From Bin5 sp034428395 (GTDB lineage Bacteria > Chloroflexota > Anaerolineae > Caldilineales > Caldilineaceae): a stretch of 64,000 nt of DNA. Shown here piece after piece: positions 16,346-25,700 of this stretch. Location: contig DAOUHX010000395.1 in NCBI GenBank assembly GCA_034428395.1, positions 1 through 64,000 on the forward strand, written 5' to 3'. The notes beneath the pieces are model-generated. The model saw nothing but the letters and a program-made list of their open reading frames with translations, made no database searches and was not told where the DNA came from. Positions within the stretch are counted from its first letter, which is position 1. Each line of letters begins with the position of its first letter. The position numbers and the translations under genes were made by a program.

Positions 16346-17388
16346 GAGAAACGGTGCCAGTACAGACGAACGGAGGTGAGTCGCACCTGGTTCCTTTTGA
16401 CGCCAGCGATCCCAGGCATCTCGCCTGGGCTGTGGAGCTATGGAGCGACTCCGTTGATAGCGAACTTCCCTTATCGCAAAGCTTTCTTCAGTTCAATCTG
16501 ACGGAAGATGCCGGCGTGGCGCGCGGTGGTCGCATTGCCCTGGCGGGAGGACAGCCGGTCGGCTTCGTGCTATGCAGCGCCCATCCTGGCGCGCCGCCGT
16601 CGATGCGTGCGGACATAGGCTGGCTCGATGCTATCGCCGTCGCCCCTTCAATGCAGAGGGAGGGAATAGGGACCGCTCTTCTGCGCTGGGCCGAGGGCTG
16701 GCTGGCAGGCGGGACGTCGGCGGATACCGGCGAATTGGAAGGGCGAAACCGGGCCAGCCGCGTCCTGGTAGGAGGCAGTCTGCGGCCATTCACACCGGGT
16801 GTTCTTGTCAACACACCCGCGGTCCCATTCTTCCTTGAGAACGGGTACAAATACGGCGCCGACCCGGTAGAGTGGGACGTTGCGCGCAACCTGAGCGACT
16901 ATAAGCCTCCGCCGCTGCGGGAAAGCTCGGCCGCGGCCCGGCCTGCTCAGCCCGGGCAGGAGGAGCAGCTGCTGGCCTTTCTCGCGCGCGAGTTTCCCGG
17001 GCGCTGGCACTGGCTGGCGGAAAGGTTTCTGGAGGAGGGAGGGCGGATATCCGACTACATGCTTCTCTGGACGCAAGAGGGCGTCCACGGGGCGTGCCGC
17101 CTCACGTTTGAAGACTCGCGCTGGCCGATCGACCGATTTTATCCATTCGGGCTGCCGCGCCCGTGGGCCCAGCTGGGATCGATCGGGATCAGCGCCCATC
17201 TGCGGGGACGCGGTCTGGGTCTGAAGTTGCTGGACGCCGGATTGAGGCGGCTTCACAATAGTGGAATCAATGGGTGCGTCATCGATTGGACGACGCTGCT
17301 CGATTTCTATGCGATCTGCGGCTTCACACCATACAAGGAGTGGGTGCAGCTGTGGAAGGGCCTGGGAGAAAGTGAGGTCGACAGTTGA
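16342..17388 (+). CDS. Double-domain GNAT acetyltransferase
   Basis: A 348-residue protein containing two GNAT folds. The first acetyl-CoA loop is AVAPSMQREGIGTALL (near residue 105), the second GISAHLRGRGLGLKLL (near 285), followed by FYAICGF typical of the GNAT C-terminus. Tandem GNATs often have one catalytic and one structural copy; here both Gly-x-Gly loops look intact. The start is GTG 16342 overlapping the previous stop, or GTG 16354. Coupling with the cyclodeaminase-like gene suggests acylation of an amino compound, possibly its substrate or product (inference). Confidence 0.8.
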   Translation: MRETVPVQTNGGESHLVPFDASDPRHLAWAVELWSDSVDSELPLSQSFLQFNLTEDAGVARGGRIALAGGQPVGFVLCSAHPGAPPSMRADIGWLDAIAVAPSMQREGIGTALLRWAEGWLAGGTSADTGELEGRNRASRVLVGGSLRPFTPGVLVNTPAVPFFLENGYKYGADPVEWDVARNLSDYKPPPLRESSAAARPAQPGQEEQLLAFLAREFPGRWHWLAERFLEEGGRISDYMLLWTQEGVHGACRLTFEDSRWPIDRFYPFGLPRPWAQLGSIGISAHLRGRGLGLKLLDAGLRRLHNSGINGCVIDWTTLLDFYAICGFTPYKEWVQLWKGLGESEVDS

Positions 17389-17616
17389 CCAGGGTTGGTT
17401 GGCAATTGTCTGAACTATGATTCATCTGATTCTTGTGATGAAGATGATTAGCAGCGCCGGCTCAAGCGGCTTCGCTCCAGTGATCGGGCGAACCAGAGTC
17501 GGGGCTGGGTGCAGGCAACCTGTAGATGCCGAATCTTGCCGACCTGTCATTTGGAAAGTCAACGACCCCTGGATGGTGGGCGTGGTTGTGGGGGAACCGG
17601 CTGACGGGCGTGCACC

Positions 17617-18831
17617 ATGAGAGTTGCCGGGTTGATGAGCGGTACTTCAGCCGACGCGATCGACGCGGTCGTTGCCGAGATCTCAGGTCCGGTCGGGCAA
17701 CCGCAGCTGCAACAGATTGCCTTTCAGAGTAGGCCGTGGCCGCCGGCGGAACGGGAGCTGATCGAAGGTCTGATCGCCGGCCGGGGCGATGCGCGGGACT
17801 TGTGTCGAGCCGGCTTTCTCCTGGGCGAGCGGTTTGCCGAAGTTGCGATCGGCGCTATCGGCAGCGCCGGGCTCTCGCTGGCAGAGGTGGACCTGATCGG
17901 TTCTCACGGGCAGACGGTCTGGCATGACGTAGGCGAGGATGGGGCGGTCCACTCCACTTTGCAGATCGGCGAGCTGGCCGTGATAGCCGAAAGAAGCGGA
18001 ATCACTACGGTGGGCGACTTTCGCGTGGCCGACGTGGCCGCAGGCGGCCAGGGCGCACCACTGATTCCAATTTTCGATCAGGCTTTCCTCCGACCGGGGA
18101 CGGATGCGGGCGGATGTCGCGCCTTGCAAAACATCGGCGGAATTGGCAACGTTACTTTTCTGCCGCCGCAGGGCGTCGATGCGACACCGCTGGCCTTTGA
18201 CACTGGGCCCGGCAACGTGCTGATCGACTGGGCCGCAGCCCAAGCCACGGGCGGCGCCCAGGGCTACGATGTAGATGGAGGGCTGGCTGCCCAGGGCCTC
18301 GCGGACGGCGATCTGGTAACGCGCTGGCTTGCGCATCCCTACTTCCAGCTTGCTCCGCCAAAGTCGACCGGACGGGAACTGTTCAGCCACGGCCTGGCCG
18401 AGCAATGTCGTGCAGAAGCCGCCGCGGCCGGGCTGACGGCGCATGACTTCATCGCGACGGTGACTGAGCTGACCGCGGCTTCGATCGCAGACAGCTACCG
18501 CCGATTTGCACCCATGCCGGTTTCCGAGCTGATCGTCTGCGGCGGCGGCGCGCACAATCCTGTACTTCTGGCCCGCATCGAAGAACAGCTTGTCCGGCGA
18601 GTCGGACGTCCGATACCGGTCATCCGCTATAGCGAGCTATCAGATGTCCCGGGCGATGAGGACTCTAAGGAGGCGCTATGTTTTGTCATGCTAGCCTGGC
18701 TGACGGTCCAGGCGGCGGCCGGTAATGTCCCGGACTGCACAGGGGCTATCGGACCGCGTGTTCTCGGCAAGTTCGCGCCGGGGCGAAATTATCGGCGGCT
18801 GATGAAAATGTTGTGGGATGGTCGTGCCTGA
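17617..18831 (+). CDS. anmK: Anhydro-N-acetylmuramic acid kinase
   Basis: AnmK phosphorylates and opens 1,6-anhydro-MurNAc to MurNAc-6-phosphate in peptidoglycan recycling in the cytosol. The 404-residue protein shows the ASKHA-type phosphate motif GLMSGTSADAIDAV at residues 5-18, the catalytic-site GSHGQTVWHD, GDFRVADVAAGGQGAPL, NIGGIGNVTFLP, FDTGPGNVLID and KSTGRELFS. All are diagnostic of the family, and the length is slightly above the usual 370-390. No murQ or nagZ is nearby. It converges on priA with a gap of about 40 bp. Confidence 0.95.
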   Translation: MRVAGLMSGTSADAIDAVVAEISGPVGQPQLQQIAFQSRPWPPAERELIEGLIAGRGDARDLCRAGFLLGERFAEVAIGAIGSAGLSLAEVDLIGSHGQTVWHDVGEDGAVHSTLQIGELAVIAERSGITTVGDFRVADVAAGGQGAPLIPIFDQAFLRPGTDAGGCRALQNIGGIGNVTFLPPQGVDATPLAFDTGPGNVLIDWAAAQATGGAQGYDVDGGLAAQGLADGDLVTRWLAHPYFQLAPPKSTGRELFSHGLAEQCRAEAAAAGLTAHDFIATVTELTAASIADSYRRFAPMPVSELIVCGGGAHNPVLLARIEEQLVRRVGRPIPVIRYSELSDVPGDEDSKEALCFVMLAWLTVQAAAGNVPDCTGAIGPRVLGKFAPGRNYRRLMKMLWDGRA

Positions 18832-18869
18832 GGATGATATTCCGACTGCGGCGGTCCTGGCAGACCAAT

Positions 18870-21632
18870 CTACATCATCGACACGGGGTCGATGTCGATG
18901 CGCCAGCCGAAGGGAATGTCAATGCTCGCCAATACAGCTGAGGGGTCGGCGGCGCGGATGATTATCTGCCAGCGATAGTTGCCGCGGTAGCGGGCATAGG
19001 GAGCCGGGACAGGACCCAGAAGTTCCGTGCCTTCGCCCCAGATTCCGAGCTCCTCGGCGCGTCGCCTGAGGCTGTCCGCCATCCGACGCGTCTGTTCTTC
19101 CACTGTCTCCAACTTTTTGTGCCAGAAGATCAAGCGGGCCAATCTACTCACCGGGGGATAGTATTGTTCCCGGCGAAAGGCTATCTCTTTCTCGTAAAAG
19201 GCAGGGTAGTCGTGGGCGGCAGCGGCCTGCAGCGCGTAATGCTGAGGCGTGTAGCTTTGAAAGACTACGCGGCCGCCCCTTTTGCTGCGACCGGCGCGGC
19301 CAGCCACCTGCATCAGCAGCTGGAAAGTGCGTTCGGCCGCCCGAAAGTCGGGCAGGTAGAGACCCACGTCGGCGGACACGACACCGACCAAGGTTACCAG
19401 CGGCAGGTCCAGCCCCTTTGCGATCATCTGCGTGCCGATGAGTACATCGGCTTCATGATCAGCGAACCGCTCGAGAATCTGTTCGTGGCTTCCTCTGCGT
19501 CCTGTCGTATCTCTGTCCCAGCGCAAGAGACGGGCGCGCGGGGAGATTTGGCTGACAAGCTCCTCGATCCGCTGCGTTCCGCTGCCGAAATATCGGATGC
19601 GCTTGCTTCCGCAGTCCGGGCAATCGGTCGGGATCGGCTCGCGGGCGTTGCAGCGGTGGCAGATGAGGTGGGCGGCGCGTTCATGGAAGGTGAGTGGCGT
19701 GTCGCAACGCGAGCAATTCGCGACCAGACCGCAGTCGCGGCACATGACGAAGGTATGGGTCCCGCGGCGATTGAGGAACAAAATGGCCTGTTCGCCGTCG
19801 TCGAGGACTGCGTGTAGCTCGGACTGAAGGCTGCGGCTGAAGATACTGCGATTGCCTGCTCGCAGCTCCTGGCGCATGTCGACGATCTCGACGGGGGGAA
19901 GCGATGCGTACGCAGGTGCTTCAACGGGCCGCTCCGGTCCTGGTAGGCCCAGCTGCTGCGACTCTTCGTGTCCCAAGACCCGGTTAGGCATTTCCAGCAG
20001 TTTCAGTAGACCCTGCTCCGCCTTGTGATAGGCGTCCAGCGAGGGCGTGGCGCTGCCGAGAATGAGGCCGCTGCCGGTTGCGTGCGCCAACTGTTCGGCA
20101 ACGGTGCGTGCGTCGTAGAAGACCGTGAAGCTGCCCCATTCATCGGTATCCTGCTTGTAGGTCGATTCGTGCTCTTCGTCGATTATGATGAGCCCGAGCC
20201 GCGGCATGGGCGCGAAGAGGGCGCTGCGCGCGCCGATAATGATGTCGATTTCGCCAGCGCGCGTTTTGCGCCAGACGTCGTAGCGCTGACCGCTGTTCAG
20301 GCCGGAATGGATTACGGAAACGCGGTCGGGGAAGCGTCCGGCAAAGCGGGCAACGGTTTGCGGCGTGAGCGCGATTTCCGGCACGAGGACGATGGCTTGC
20401 CGTTTACGCGCCAGTGTCGCGGCGATAGCCCGAAGGTAGATTTCGGTCTTGCCGCTGCCGGTCGCCCCGTGCAGGAGATAGCGGCCGGTTCGTATAGAAG
20501 TCGCTTCTTCGACGCTGCGATTCGCCGAATTCGGGTGACCGGAAGCAGCTCCTCCACCCACAAACAGACCTTCACTGATCTCGTCCCAAACGCGTTGCTG
20601 CTGTTCAGTCAGCCGGGGAGCGTGTGATACCGGGTAAATGCGTCCCATGAGAGGGTCTCGGTAGCGCAGCTTCTCTTCGATCCGGACCAGGCCAGCCTGC
20701 TGGAGTTGCCGCAAGCTATTCAAATCCGTGTCTACTTGCGCGTAGAGATCTGACTTCCAGAGAGGACTCTGCGCCTCTGCCAAGGCAAAGAGAACCTCCC
20801 TGTACTTGAGGGAGCCTCGCAACTCGAAGACCGCTTCTTCTGTCAGTGCGGGCGGCGAAGCCAGATTCACAGTGCTTTCGTCAACGCGAATCAGATTCTT
20901 TTCTCGCAGTTTTGAAATCGCATCGGCCGAACTCAAGTTGCATTCGATCTTCAGTTCCTCAACGGTCTTCGGTCGGTCCGGCTCAGATAGCAAGGCGGTC
21001 AGAATCAGGGCCTGCTTTGTATCGCGTCCCAGCGCGAACAGACTCTCTCGAATTGCAGCCGGCTCGATGAGCAGTTCGATCTGTTCTTCACGCTTGGCGC
21101 GCACCTTTGAGGGCGAGCCTTCTTTGGTCAAGAGACCGGGCGTAAAGAAGAGTTTGACTGCTTCGGAAACGGGGGCAATGTAGTAGTCGGCGACCCAGAA
21201 GGCCAATTCCAGTTGGGCGCGCGTGAGGACCGGCAGTGGACGTGCGAGGCGGGCGACGGGCTTTGTCTCGACAGTCGAGTAGGGTGCGGTCCGAACGACA
21301 ACTCCCTGGACCTCTTGGGATCCGAAGGGAACCCACACCAGATGTCCGGGTTGAACCTTGCCCTTCAGGACCGGCGGCAGGTGGTATTCGAAGGTCTGAT
21401 ACCGGGCCGCGCCGCCGCTGCGCTGATGAATCGACCCTGCCCCGCGAGTGGTCGTCGGGGAAAGGCGGTCATCGTCAAGTTCTATTCCGCCAAATTCAAC
21501 ATCGGGGGGTGGGGCTTCTTCCTGCCTGAACGATCGCCGGATCGGAATGTTGACGATCACCTCGACGAATTCGTCTTCGTCCTGAAGTGCCGTCGGGCCG
21601 TTCGTTATTCGCTCACTTGTTCGGTCGATCAT
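18870..21632 (-). CDS. priA: Primosomal protein N' (replication restart helicase)
   Basis: PriA is the 3'-5' DNA helicase that reloads the replisome at stalled forks. The 920-residue protein has an N-terminal 3'-DNA-binding domain after an about 75-residue low-complexity extension, Walker A GATGSGKTE, the DEEH box (IIIDEEHES), RRGTH, and the zinc-binding insert with paired Cys (CRDCG, CSRCD, CHRCN, CPDCG). GTQMIAKGLD and AGRAGR close the helicase core. It is longer than the usual 730-830 because of the N-terminal extension, so the true start could lie further in. A possible leaderless promoter sits immediately upstream. Confidence 0.95.
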   Translation of the reverse strand: MIDRTSERITNGPTALQDEDEFVEVIVNIPIRRSFRQEEAPPPDVEFGGIELDDDRLSPTTTRGAGSIHQRSGGAARYQTFEYHLPPVLKGKVQPGHLVWVPFGSQEVQGVVVRTAPYSTVETKPVARLARPLPVLTRAQLELAFWVADYYIAPVSEAVKLFFTPGLLTKEGSPSKVRAKREEQIELLIEPAAIRESLFALGRDTKQALILTALLSEPDRPKTVEELKIECNLSSADAISKLREKNLIRVDESTVNLASPPALTEEAVFELRGSLKYREVLFALAEAQSPLWKSDLYAQVDTDLNSLRQLQQAGLVRIEEKLRYRDPLMGRIYPVSHAPRLTEQQQRVWDEISEGLFVGGGAASGHPNSANRSVEEATSIRTGRYLLHGATGSGKTEIYLRAIAATLARKRQAIVLVPEIALTPQTVARFAGRFPDRVSVIHSGLNSGQRYDVWRKTRAGEIDIIIGARSALFAPMPRLGLIIIDEEHESTYKQDTDEWGSFTVFYDARTVAEQLAHATGSGLILGSATPSLDAYHKAEQGLLKLLEMPNRVLGHEESQQLGLPGPERPVEAPAYASLPPVEIVDMRQELRAGNRSIFSRSLQSELHAVLDDGEQAILFLNRRGTHTFVMCRDCGLVANCSRCDTPLTFHERAAHLICHRCNAREPIPTDCPDCGSKRIRYFGSGTQRIEELVSQISPRARLLRWDRDTTGRRGSHEQILERFADHEADVLIGTQMIAKGLDLPLVTLVGVVSADVGLYLPDFRAAERTFQLLMQVAGRAGRSKRGGRVVFQSYTPQHYALQAAAAHDYPAFYEKEIAFRREQYYPPVSRLARLIFWHKKLETVEEQTRRMADSLRRRAEELGIWGEGTELLGPVPAPYARYRGNYRWQIIIRAADPSAVLASIDIPFGWRIDIDPVSMM

Positions 21633-21638
21633 GCCCGT

Positions 21639-21668
21639 ATTGTAAGGCCAAAGGAGTCATGTGGCCAA
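21639..21668 (-). promoter_or_regulatory. Possible leaderless promoter of priA
   Basis: On the minus strand TTGGCC (21668-21663), an 18-bp spacer and TACAAT (21644-21639) stand only 6 bp upstream of ATG 21632. Transcription would begin at or next to the start codon. If priA starts further downstream, it would be an ordinary promoter. Confidence 0.4.
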
Positions 21669-21770
21669 GCAAAGTGCCGCTTCCTCCCTGGGCTTTGGGC
21701 AGCTTTGCTTGCGAGAATTATTCGTCGGTGCAGGGGTGGAATCGCGAGGACGCCAACCTGGCGGCAAGAT

Positions 21771-23264
21771 CTACCAGCGGCGACGGCGCTGAAAAGTGAG
21801 CAACCGCGTGAGGCGGAAGATCAGTGCGTAGACATACTCCTGCCAGAGACCGACCGGAAGCGCTATGGCGGCCGGCAGGAAGGTGGTCAGCGGGTGAATT
21901 CGCAGAGAGGAGCCGAGGCTATTGAAGCCTACGGCGAGGATTCCGAATACCAGCAGTCCCAGGATCACGCCCATCAGCGGCTGGACTGTTGTGCGCAGGA
22001 TGTATTGATCGTCGAACTCCTGATGAATGCGCACGCGCTCGACAAGGAATGCGATTGTGCCAAGACAGCCGCCGGCCCCGCCCGCCACCACTGCCCAGAG
22101 CGCCGGCACGAAGAGAGCCTCCTCCCATCCGAGTCTGAACGCGGCGCGGCTTACGATTTCACCGATGACTTGCGGATAGAGATGCAGGGCCGCTCCCAGA
22201 CCGCCCAGGACCGCCAGCCACAGGATCAAGCGCCAGACGGTACGCAGGGCCAGGAGTCTGGATTGCCTGCGACTCACCTTTGCCCGCTCCAGAATCAGCC
22301 GCGCTTGCTGGATGTTGTACTCGGCCCGCTGGATGCGGTGCGGCTGCGAAAGCACGATTTCCTTCGCTTCTCGCAACAACGAGAGCGCGTGGCCCGTGTT
22401 TTCCCTGCGCGCTTCGCTGTGCCGGTTGATCGCCTTGAACAGAACTGCGATCTCTTTATCGACAACCATGACGTCGGTTGCAGTTACGTCAAACTTTGCG
22501 TCGGCTACCTGGCCGAAGGCGGGCTGTCCCGCGCCAACGGGCCTGTCCAAAATGGAAGAAGATTGTGCATTATGCCGCTGAATCGGGTAGGTACCTGCCG
22601 AGTCCAAATCCAGGAGGGGCGGCACGACGTCTGGCGGATCGTAGGCGTCGCCAGCGGACGATGGCATTTCAGAATTCTGGGATGTCGATGCAGTGGAAGA
22701 TGGTTGTGTAGGCGGTTCTGAGAACACGTCGGGTGGGTCGGGTTCTAGGTGCGAGCCATCCGAACTCGTTGGTGCCGGATCCTGGAAAGGGACTATCGCG
22801 TTGCCGACGGGCAAGTCGCGGCCCGCCTGTTCCGCGTCTGCATGCCTACCTGTATTGTTCTCACTTGCCAGGGAACCAGGAAACAGTGGTTCGTCGAATG
22901 CGGTCGGCGTCCTCCATTCCGTAGCCATCTCATCGTCTTTATGGTCTTCTCTGAGTGGCTCCTGGACCGTGTCCCTGGCGTCGACATTGTCGCGTGGACG
23001 TTCTTCGACTCTTCCCGTTGACAGCTGCTCCAGCAGATATTCGGCCCGCTGCCGGAGAGCGGCCAATTGCGCGGCCGATTCCTCCAGCAGTTCCAAGGAG
23101 GGAGGTTCCTCCAGTTCAGCGTCAGACGGGGGTGGGGGCGCCGAGGTTGGCTCGGGTCCCGATTCGTCCTCGATCGTCGATCGAGGAGTGTCCTCTGATT
23201 CAAACATCAACAGTTGCGGTGCCTCAAGTCGACCTATCGGGGAAGCGCTTGCAATTCCGGGCAA
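21771..23264 (-). CDS. Unknown membrane protein with long disordered N-terminus
   Basis: A 497-residue protein without a recognised family. Residues 1 to about 270 are acidic, Pro/Ser-rich and probably disordered, apart from a short helical stretch around 60-85. Residues about 270-350 form a helical, coiled-coil-like segment (KEIAVLFKAINRH, then ILERAKVSRRQ). Four hydrophobic helices follow at about 350-375, 390-415, 435-455 and 465-490, ending in a basic tail. The start is uncertain: TTG 23264 opens the frame, ATG 23207 is an alternative. It is divergent from rpmH across 354 bp, in the place where dnaA is found in many bacteria, but has no similarity to it. Confidence 0.6.
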   Translation of the reverse strand: MPGIASASPIGRLEAPQLLMFESEDTPRSTIEDESGPEPTSAPPPPSDAELEEPPSLELLEESAAQLAALRQRAEYLLEQLSTGRVEERPRDNVDARDTVQEPLREDHKDDEMATEWRTPTAFDEPLFPGSLASENNTGRHADAEQAGRDLPVGNAIVPFQDPAPTSSDGSHLEPDPPDVFSEPPTQPSSTASTSQNSEMPSSAGDAYDPPDVVPPLLDLDSAGTYPIQRHNAQSSSILDRPVGAGQPAFGQVADAKFDVTATDVMVVDKEIAVLFKAINRHSEARRENTGHALSLLREAKEIVLSQPHRIQRAEYNIQQARLILERAKVSRRQSRLLALRTVWRLILWLAVLGGLGAALHLYPQVIGEIVSRAAFRLGWEEALFVPALWAVVAGGAGGCLGTIAFLVERVRIHQEFDDQYILRTTVQPLMGVILGLLVFGILAVGFNSLGSSLRIHPLTTFLPAAIALPVGLWQEYVYALIFRLTRLLTFQRRRRW

Positions 23265-23540
23265 TCGGAAAGAGTTCGCGCGCGGTCTCGCAGTTGATTG
23301 ACTTCTACTGTATCATAGGCGCTACAGGAACGAAAAGAAGCACCATTTTCCTTTGAGTTGCTGTCTTCGTGCGTCCCAGGAGGGTGAAGCTTGCCGTGTG
23401 CAGGAGTAGAGAACGTTGCCTCGCCGGCAATGGGTCTTCTCTCGGGCCACGGTCTGACTTACCTCCTTCTGAAAATGTTACCACGTTCGCATTTCGGAGG
23501 CCACAGCTTCATTCTCCAAGAATTGAAAATCGCGGGAGAT
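23265..23540. other. Non-coding region upstream of rpmH
   Basis: Divergent intergenic space between the membrane protein and rpmH, 354 bp with the promoter. No gene, no DnaA box cluster and no parS-like palindrome was seen by eye. The only convincing element is the rpmH promoter at its right end. Confidence 0.5.
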
Positions 23541-23570
23541 TTGACAGGCCTGTTCGATACCACTTATAAT
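23541..23570 (+). promoter_or_regulatory. Strong sigma70-type promoter of rpmH
   Basis: Consensus TTGACA at 23541-23546 and TATAAT at 23565-23570 with an 18-bp spacer, ending 48 bp before the rpmH start. Both hexamers are perfect matches, which fits a highly expressed ribosomal protein gene and the downstream rnpA block. Confidence 0.85.
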
Positions 23571-23618
23571 AGAGCATTGGAAGCGGAACTTGAATGCTAA
23601 CTCCGAAGGAGTACAGAT

Positions 23619-23783
23619 ATGCCAAAGCGAACCTGGCAGCCGAAGGTTCGAAAGCGGTTGCGCACGCACGGCTTCCGTAAGAGAATGCAAACCCCGGGCG
23701 GGCGCAACATCCTGAAACGACGCCGACTAAAACAGCGTACACACTTAGCGGCCACACTGTCAACTCGCAAGCGTGAATTTTAG
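23619..23783 (+). CDS. rpmH: Ribosomal protein bL34
   Basis: A 54-residue, very basic protein of the large ribosomal subunit. It starts MPKRTWQPK and contains RKRLRTHGFRKRM and TPGGRNILKRRR, the diagnostic L34 sequence; Trp replaces the more usual Tyr at position 6. AAGGAG lies 8 nt upstream of ATG 23619, behind a consensus promoter. It leads the conserved rpmH-rnpA-yidD-yidC-jag order. Confidence 0.97.
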   Translation: MPKRTWQPKVRKRLRTHGFRKRMQTPGGRNILKRRRLKQRTHLAATLSTRKREF

Positions 23784-23939
23784 TGATATGCGTGCGTCAG
23801 GTTGTTGGTGCAGCTGGGAAGACTGCGGGAAGAGGGTTGGCTGAACGGATAGGAAGTTCGGCTCGGCGCTGGGCGACATCTTTCAGCCCATCGCGCACAG
23901 AACAGAGTTTCCGATAGAGACCTGTGGACGCAAACTGTT

Positions 23940-24305
23940 GTGAGACGACGCTTCAGGGTTCGCGACAACGAGCGATTTCTGGAAGTTCGTCGACGGGGCA
24001 GGAGTTTCAGCAATCGTCTGGCGGTGTTGTGTATACTGGGAAACGAGCTTCCATACAGCCGCTTCGGTTTCTCGGTCAGCCGGAGAATAGGGCCTGCCGT
24101 CGTGCGAAATCGCGTGAAGCGCCGTATGAGAGAATCCGTTCGTTTGCGCATGCCCCGGATCGATGCCGGATGGGACTGCGTTTTTATCGCGAGGAACCCG
24201 ATAAGAGATGCGGCGTACGGCAGGATCGACCAGGCCTGCGCGCAGCTTCTCCGCCGGGCGTCGCTGACCAATGCCTTTGGCGCTCACGAAAGGGATGACG
24301 CTTGA
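23940..24305 (+). CDS. rnpA: Ribonuclease P protein component
   Basis: Small basic protein subunit of RNase P, which helps the catalytic RNA mature tRNA 5' ends. The 121-residue protein shows the family pattern RFRVRDNERF, then RFGFSVSRRIGPAVVRNRVKRRMRE, the RNR signature that contacts the RNA. GTG 23940 is the first plausible start; the Shine-Dalgarno is weak. It is 156 bp behind rpmH and overlaps yidD by 11 bp. Confidence 0.95.
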   Translation: MRRRFRVRDNERFLEVRRRGRSFSNRLAVLCILGNELPYSRFGFSVSRRIGPAVVRNRVKRRMRESVRLRMPRIDAGWDCVFIARNPIRDAAYGRIDQACAQLLRRASLTNAFGAHERDDA

Positions 24306-24528
24306 GGAGAATCGAGTCTTGCGAGCCCTTTTTCTGCTCCTGATACGACTGTATCAGCGTGCGTTGTCACCGCTCCTGGGTCAAAATTGCCGCTTCCATC
24401 CGACCTGCTCTCAATACACATATGAGGCGGTAACAAAATACGGTGCGGCGCAGGGCATTTGGATGGGTCTGAGGCGCATCTGCCGTTGTCACCCCTGGCA
24501 TCCCGGAGGTTTCGACCCGGTCCCGTAG
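24295..24528 (+). CDS. yidD: Membrane protein insertion efficiency factor YidD
   Basis: A 77-residue YidD homologue assisting YidC-dependent insertion at the cytoplasmic face. The hallmark run LYQRALSPLLGQNCRFHPTC is followed by SQYTYEAV and CRCHPWHPGGFDPVP, with the family's conserved Cys residues. The start is ATG 24295 inside the end of rnpA, indicating translational coupling; AAAGGG stands directly before it, so spacing is poor. Confidence 0.95.
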   Translation: MTLEENRVLRALFLLLIRLYQRALSPLLGQNCRFHPTCSQYTYEAVTKYGAAQGIWMGLRRICRCHPWHPGGFDPVP

Positions 24529-24697
24529 ATCATACTGCCAATAGACGCGAATTTGCGACTGGGGGGGAGCTGACTCAGGCAGTAAGGGACGAGGAAGCTA
24601 CGACGATCGTAACAGGCCGGGAAGAGCGCCTCCTAATTGAGGCAGAGATCAGGCATAGCATGCGAGAGCAGCATATGCCTCGAAGAGGAGAAAGACT

Positions 24698-25699
24698 GTG
24701 AAACGCAGATGGATAGTGTGGCTCTTGATCCTTGTGGTTGCTGCTCTCCTTCTGGGGGGATGCGGAGTTCCGCGTGAAGGCGTGTCGAATTGGGATGAGG
24801 CCGTTCCTGAGGGCTGGTGGCAGTCGTTCATTGTTTTTCCCCTTGCAAAGTCGTTGCTGTGGCTCAAAGAGGGCTTGGAGAGCCGCGACTTCCCCTATAG
24901 CTGGGGCTTTGCCATCATAATCTTTACAATCATCATTAAGATGATCGCCTTTCCGCTGACGATGATCCAGATTCGGAGCATGCAGGCGCAGAAGGAGCTT
25001 CAGCCAAGACTGCAGGAACTGCAGAAGAAGTACGGGAAGAATCGCGATAAGATGGCACAAGAGCAGATGAAGATGTACCGGGAGGCCGGCGTCAACCCGC
25101 TCAGCGGATGTCTGCCAATGGTCGTCCAAATGCCGGTACTCTTCGGCTTGTACTCGGCGCTGGTCGCTTTGGGAAAGGACTTGACCAACGCTCCCTTCTT
25201 CTGGATTCCCGACCTCGGATTCCCCGAGTTTACGCGCGGGTTGGCATGGATTCCTGAAAAGTTCAATATGGCCGAATACGGGACTTTGGCCGCCTACCTT
25301 GTGCTTCCTGCGCTTCTCATGGTCAGTCAATTCTACATGCAGCGCATGACCACCGCGGCCACCCCACCGGGCGGCGAAAAACAGGCTGGGATGATGAAGC
25401 AGATGACAACGATGATGACCCTGATGTTTGGGTTTTTCACGTTGCAGGTACCGGCCGGACTCTCCTTGTACTGGGTGACAAGCAACCTATTGCAGATGGG
25501 TCAGACCTACATTGCCAACTACATGAGTGGCGTGAACAAGGCCATTGCCCCTGCTGCACCGCAGCCTGTTGCGGCCGCGGCCGCGGCTGCACCTGCGGAA
25601 GTCGTCGCGACTTCCGCGCCAGCTGCTGATGAAGACAAGGGTACACAGAAGAGACCCCCTCCCCGCAGACGAAACCGTCGCAACCGAAAGAGAAGATGA
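24698..25699 (+). CDS. yidC: Membrane protein insertase YidC/OxaA
   Basis: Inserts membrane proteins alone or with SecYEG. The 333-residue protein has an N-terminal hydrophobic segment ending in a lipobox-like LLGGC (Cys 23), so it may be a lipoprotein-type YidC. TM helices follow at about 68-90 (GFAIIIFTIIIKMIAFPLT), around 145, 205 and 250, and the cytoplasmic hairpin is KELQPRLQELQKKY. The tail is Ala/Pro-rich and ends in a basic ribosome-binding stretch. The periplasmic P1 domain of Gram-negative YidC is absent. GTG 24698 follows AGAGGAG. Confidence 0.95.
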   Translation: MKRRWIVWLLILVVAALLLGGCGVPREGVSNWDEAVPEGWWQSFIVFPLAKSLLWLKEGLESRDFPYSWGFAIIIFTIIIKMIAFPLTMIQIRSMQAQKELQPRLQELQKKYGKNRDKMAQEQMKMYREAGVNPLSGCLPMVVQMPVLFGLYSALVALGKDLTNAPFFWIPDLGFPEFTRGLAWIPEKFNMAEYGTLAAYLVLPALLMVSQFYMQRMTTAATPPGGEKQAGMMKQMTTMMTLMFGFFTLQVPAGLSLYWVTSNLLQMGQTYIANYMSGVNKAIAPAAPQPVAAAAAAAPAEVVATSAPAADEDKGTQKRPPPRRRNRRNRKRR

Positions 25700-25700
25700 G

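Noticed and set aside
21213..22721. Plus-strand open frame of 502 codons
   Set aside because: Covers the 3' side of two minus-strand genes (priA start and the membrane protein); no motif or ribosome site.
23265..23540. Chromosome origin upstream of rpmH
   Set aside because: No DnaA box cluster or AT-rich unwinding element seen, and dnaA is not adjacent.
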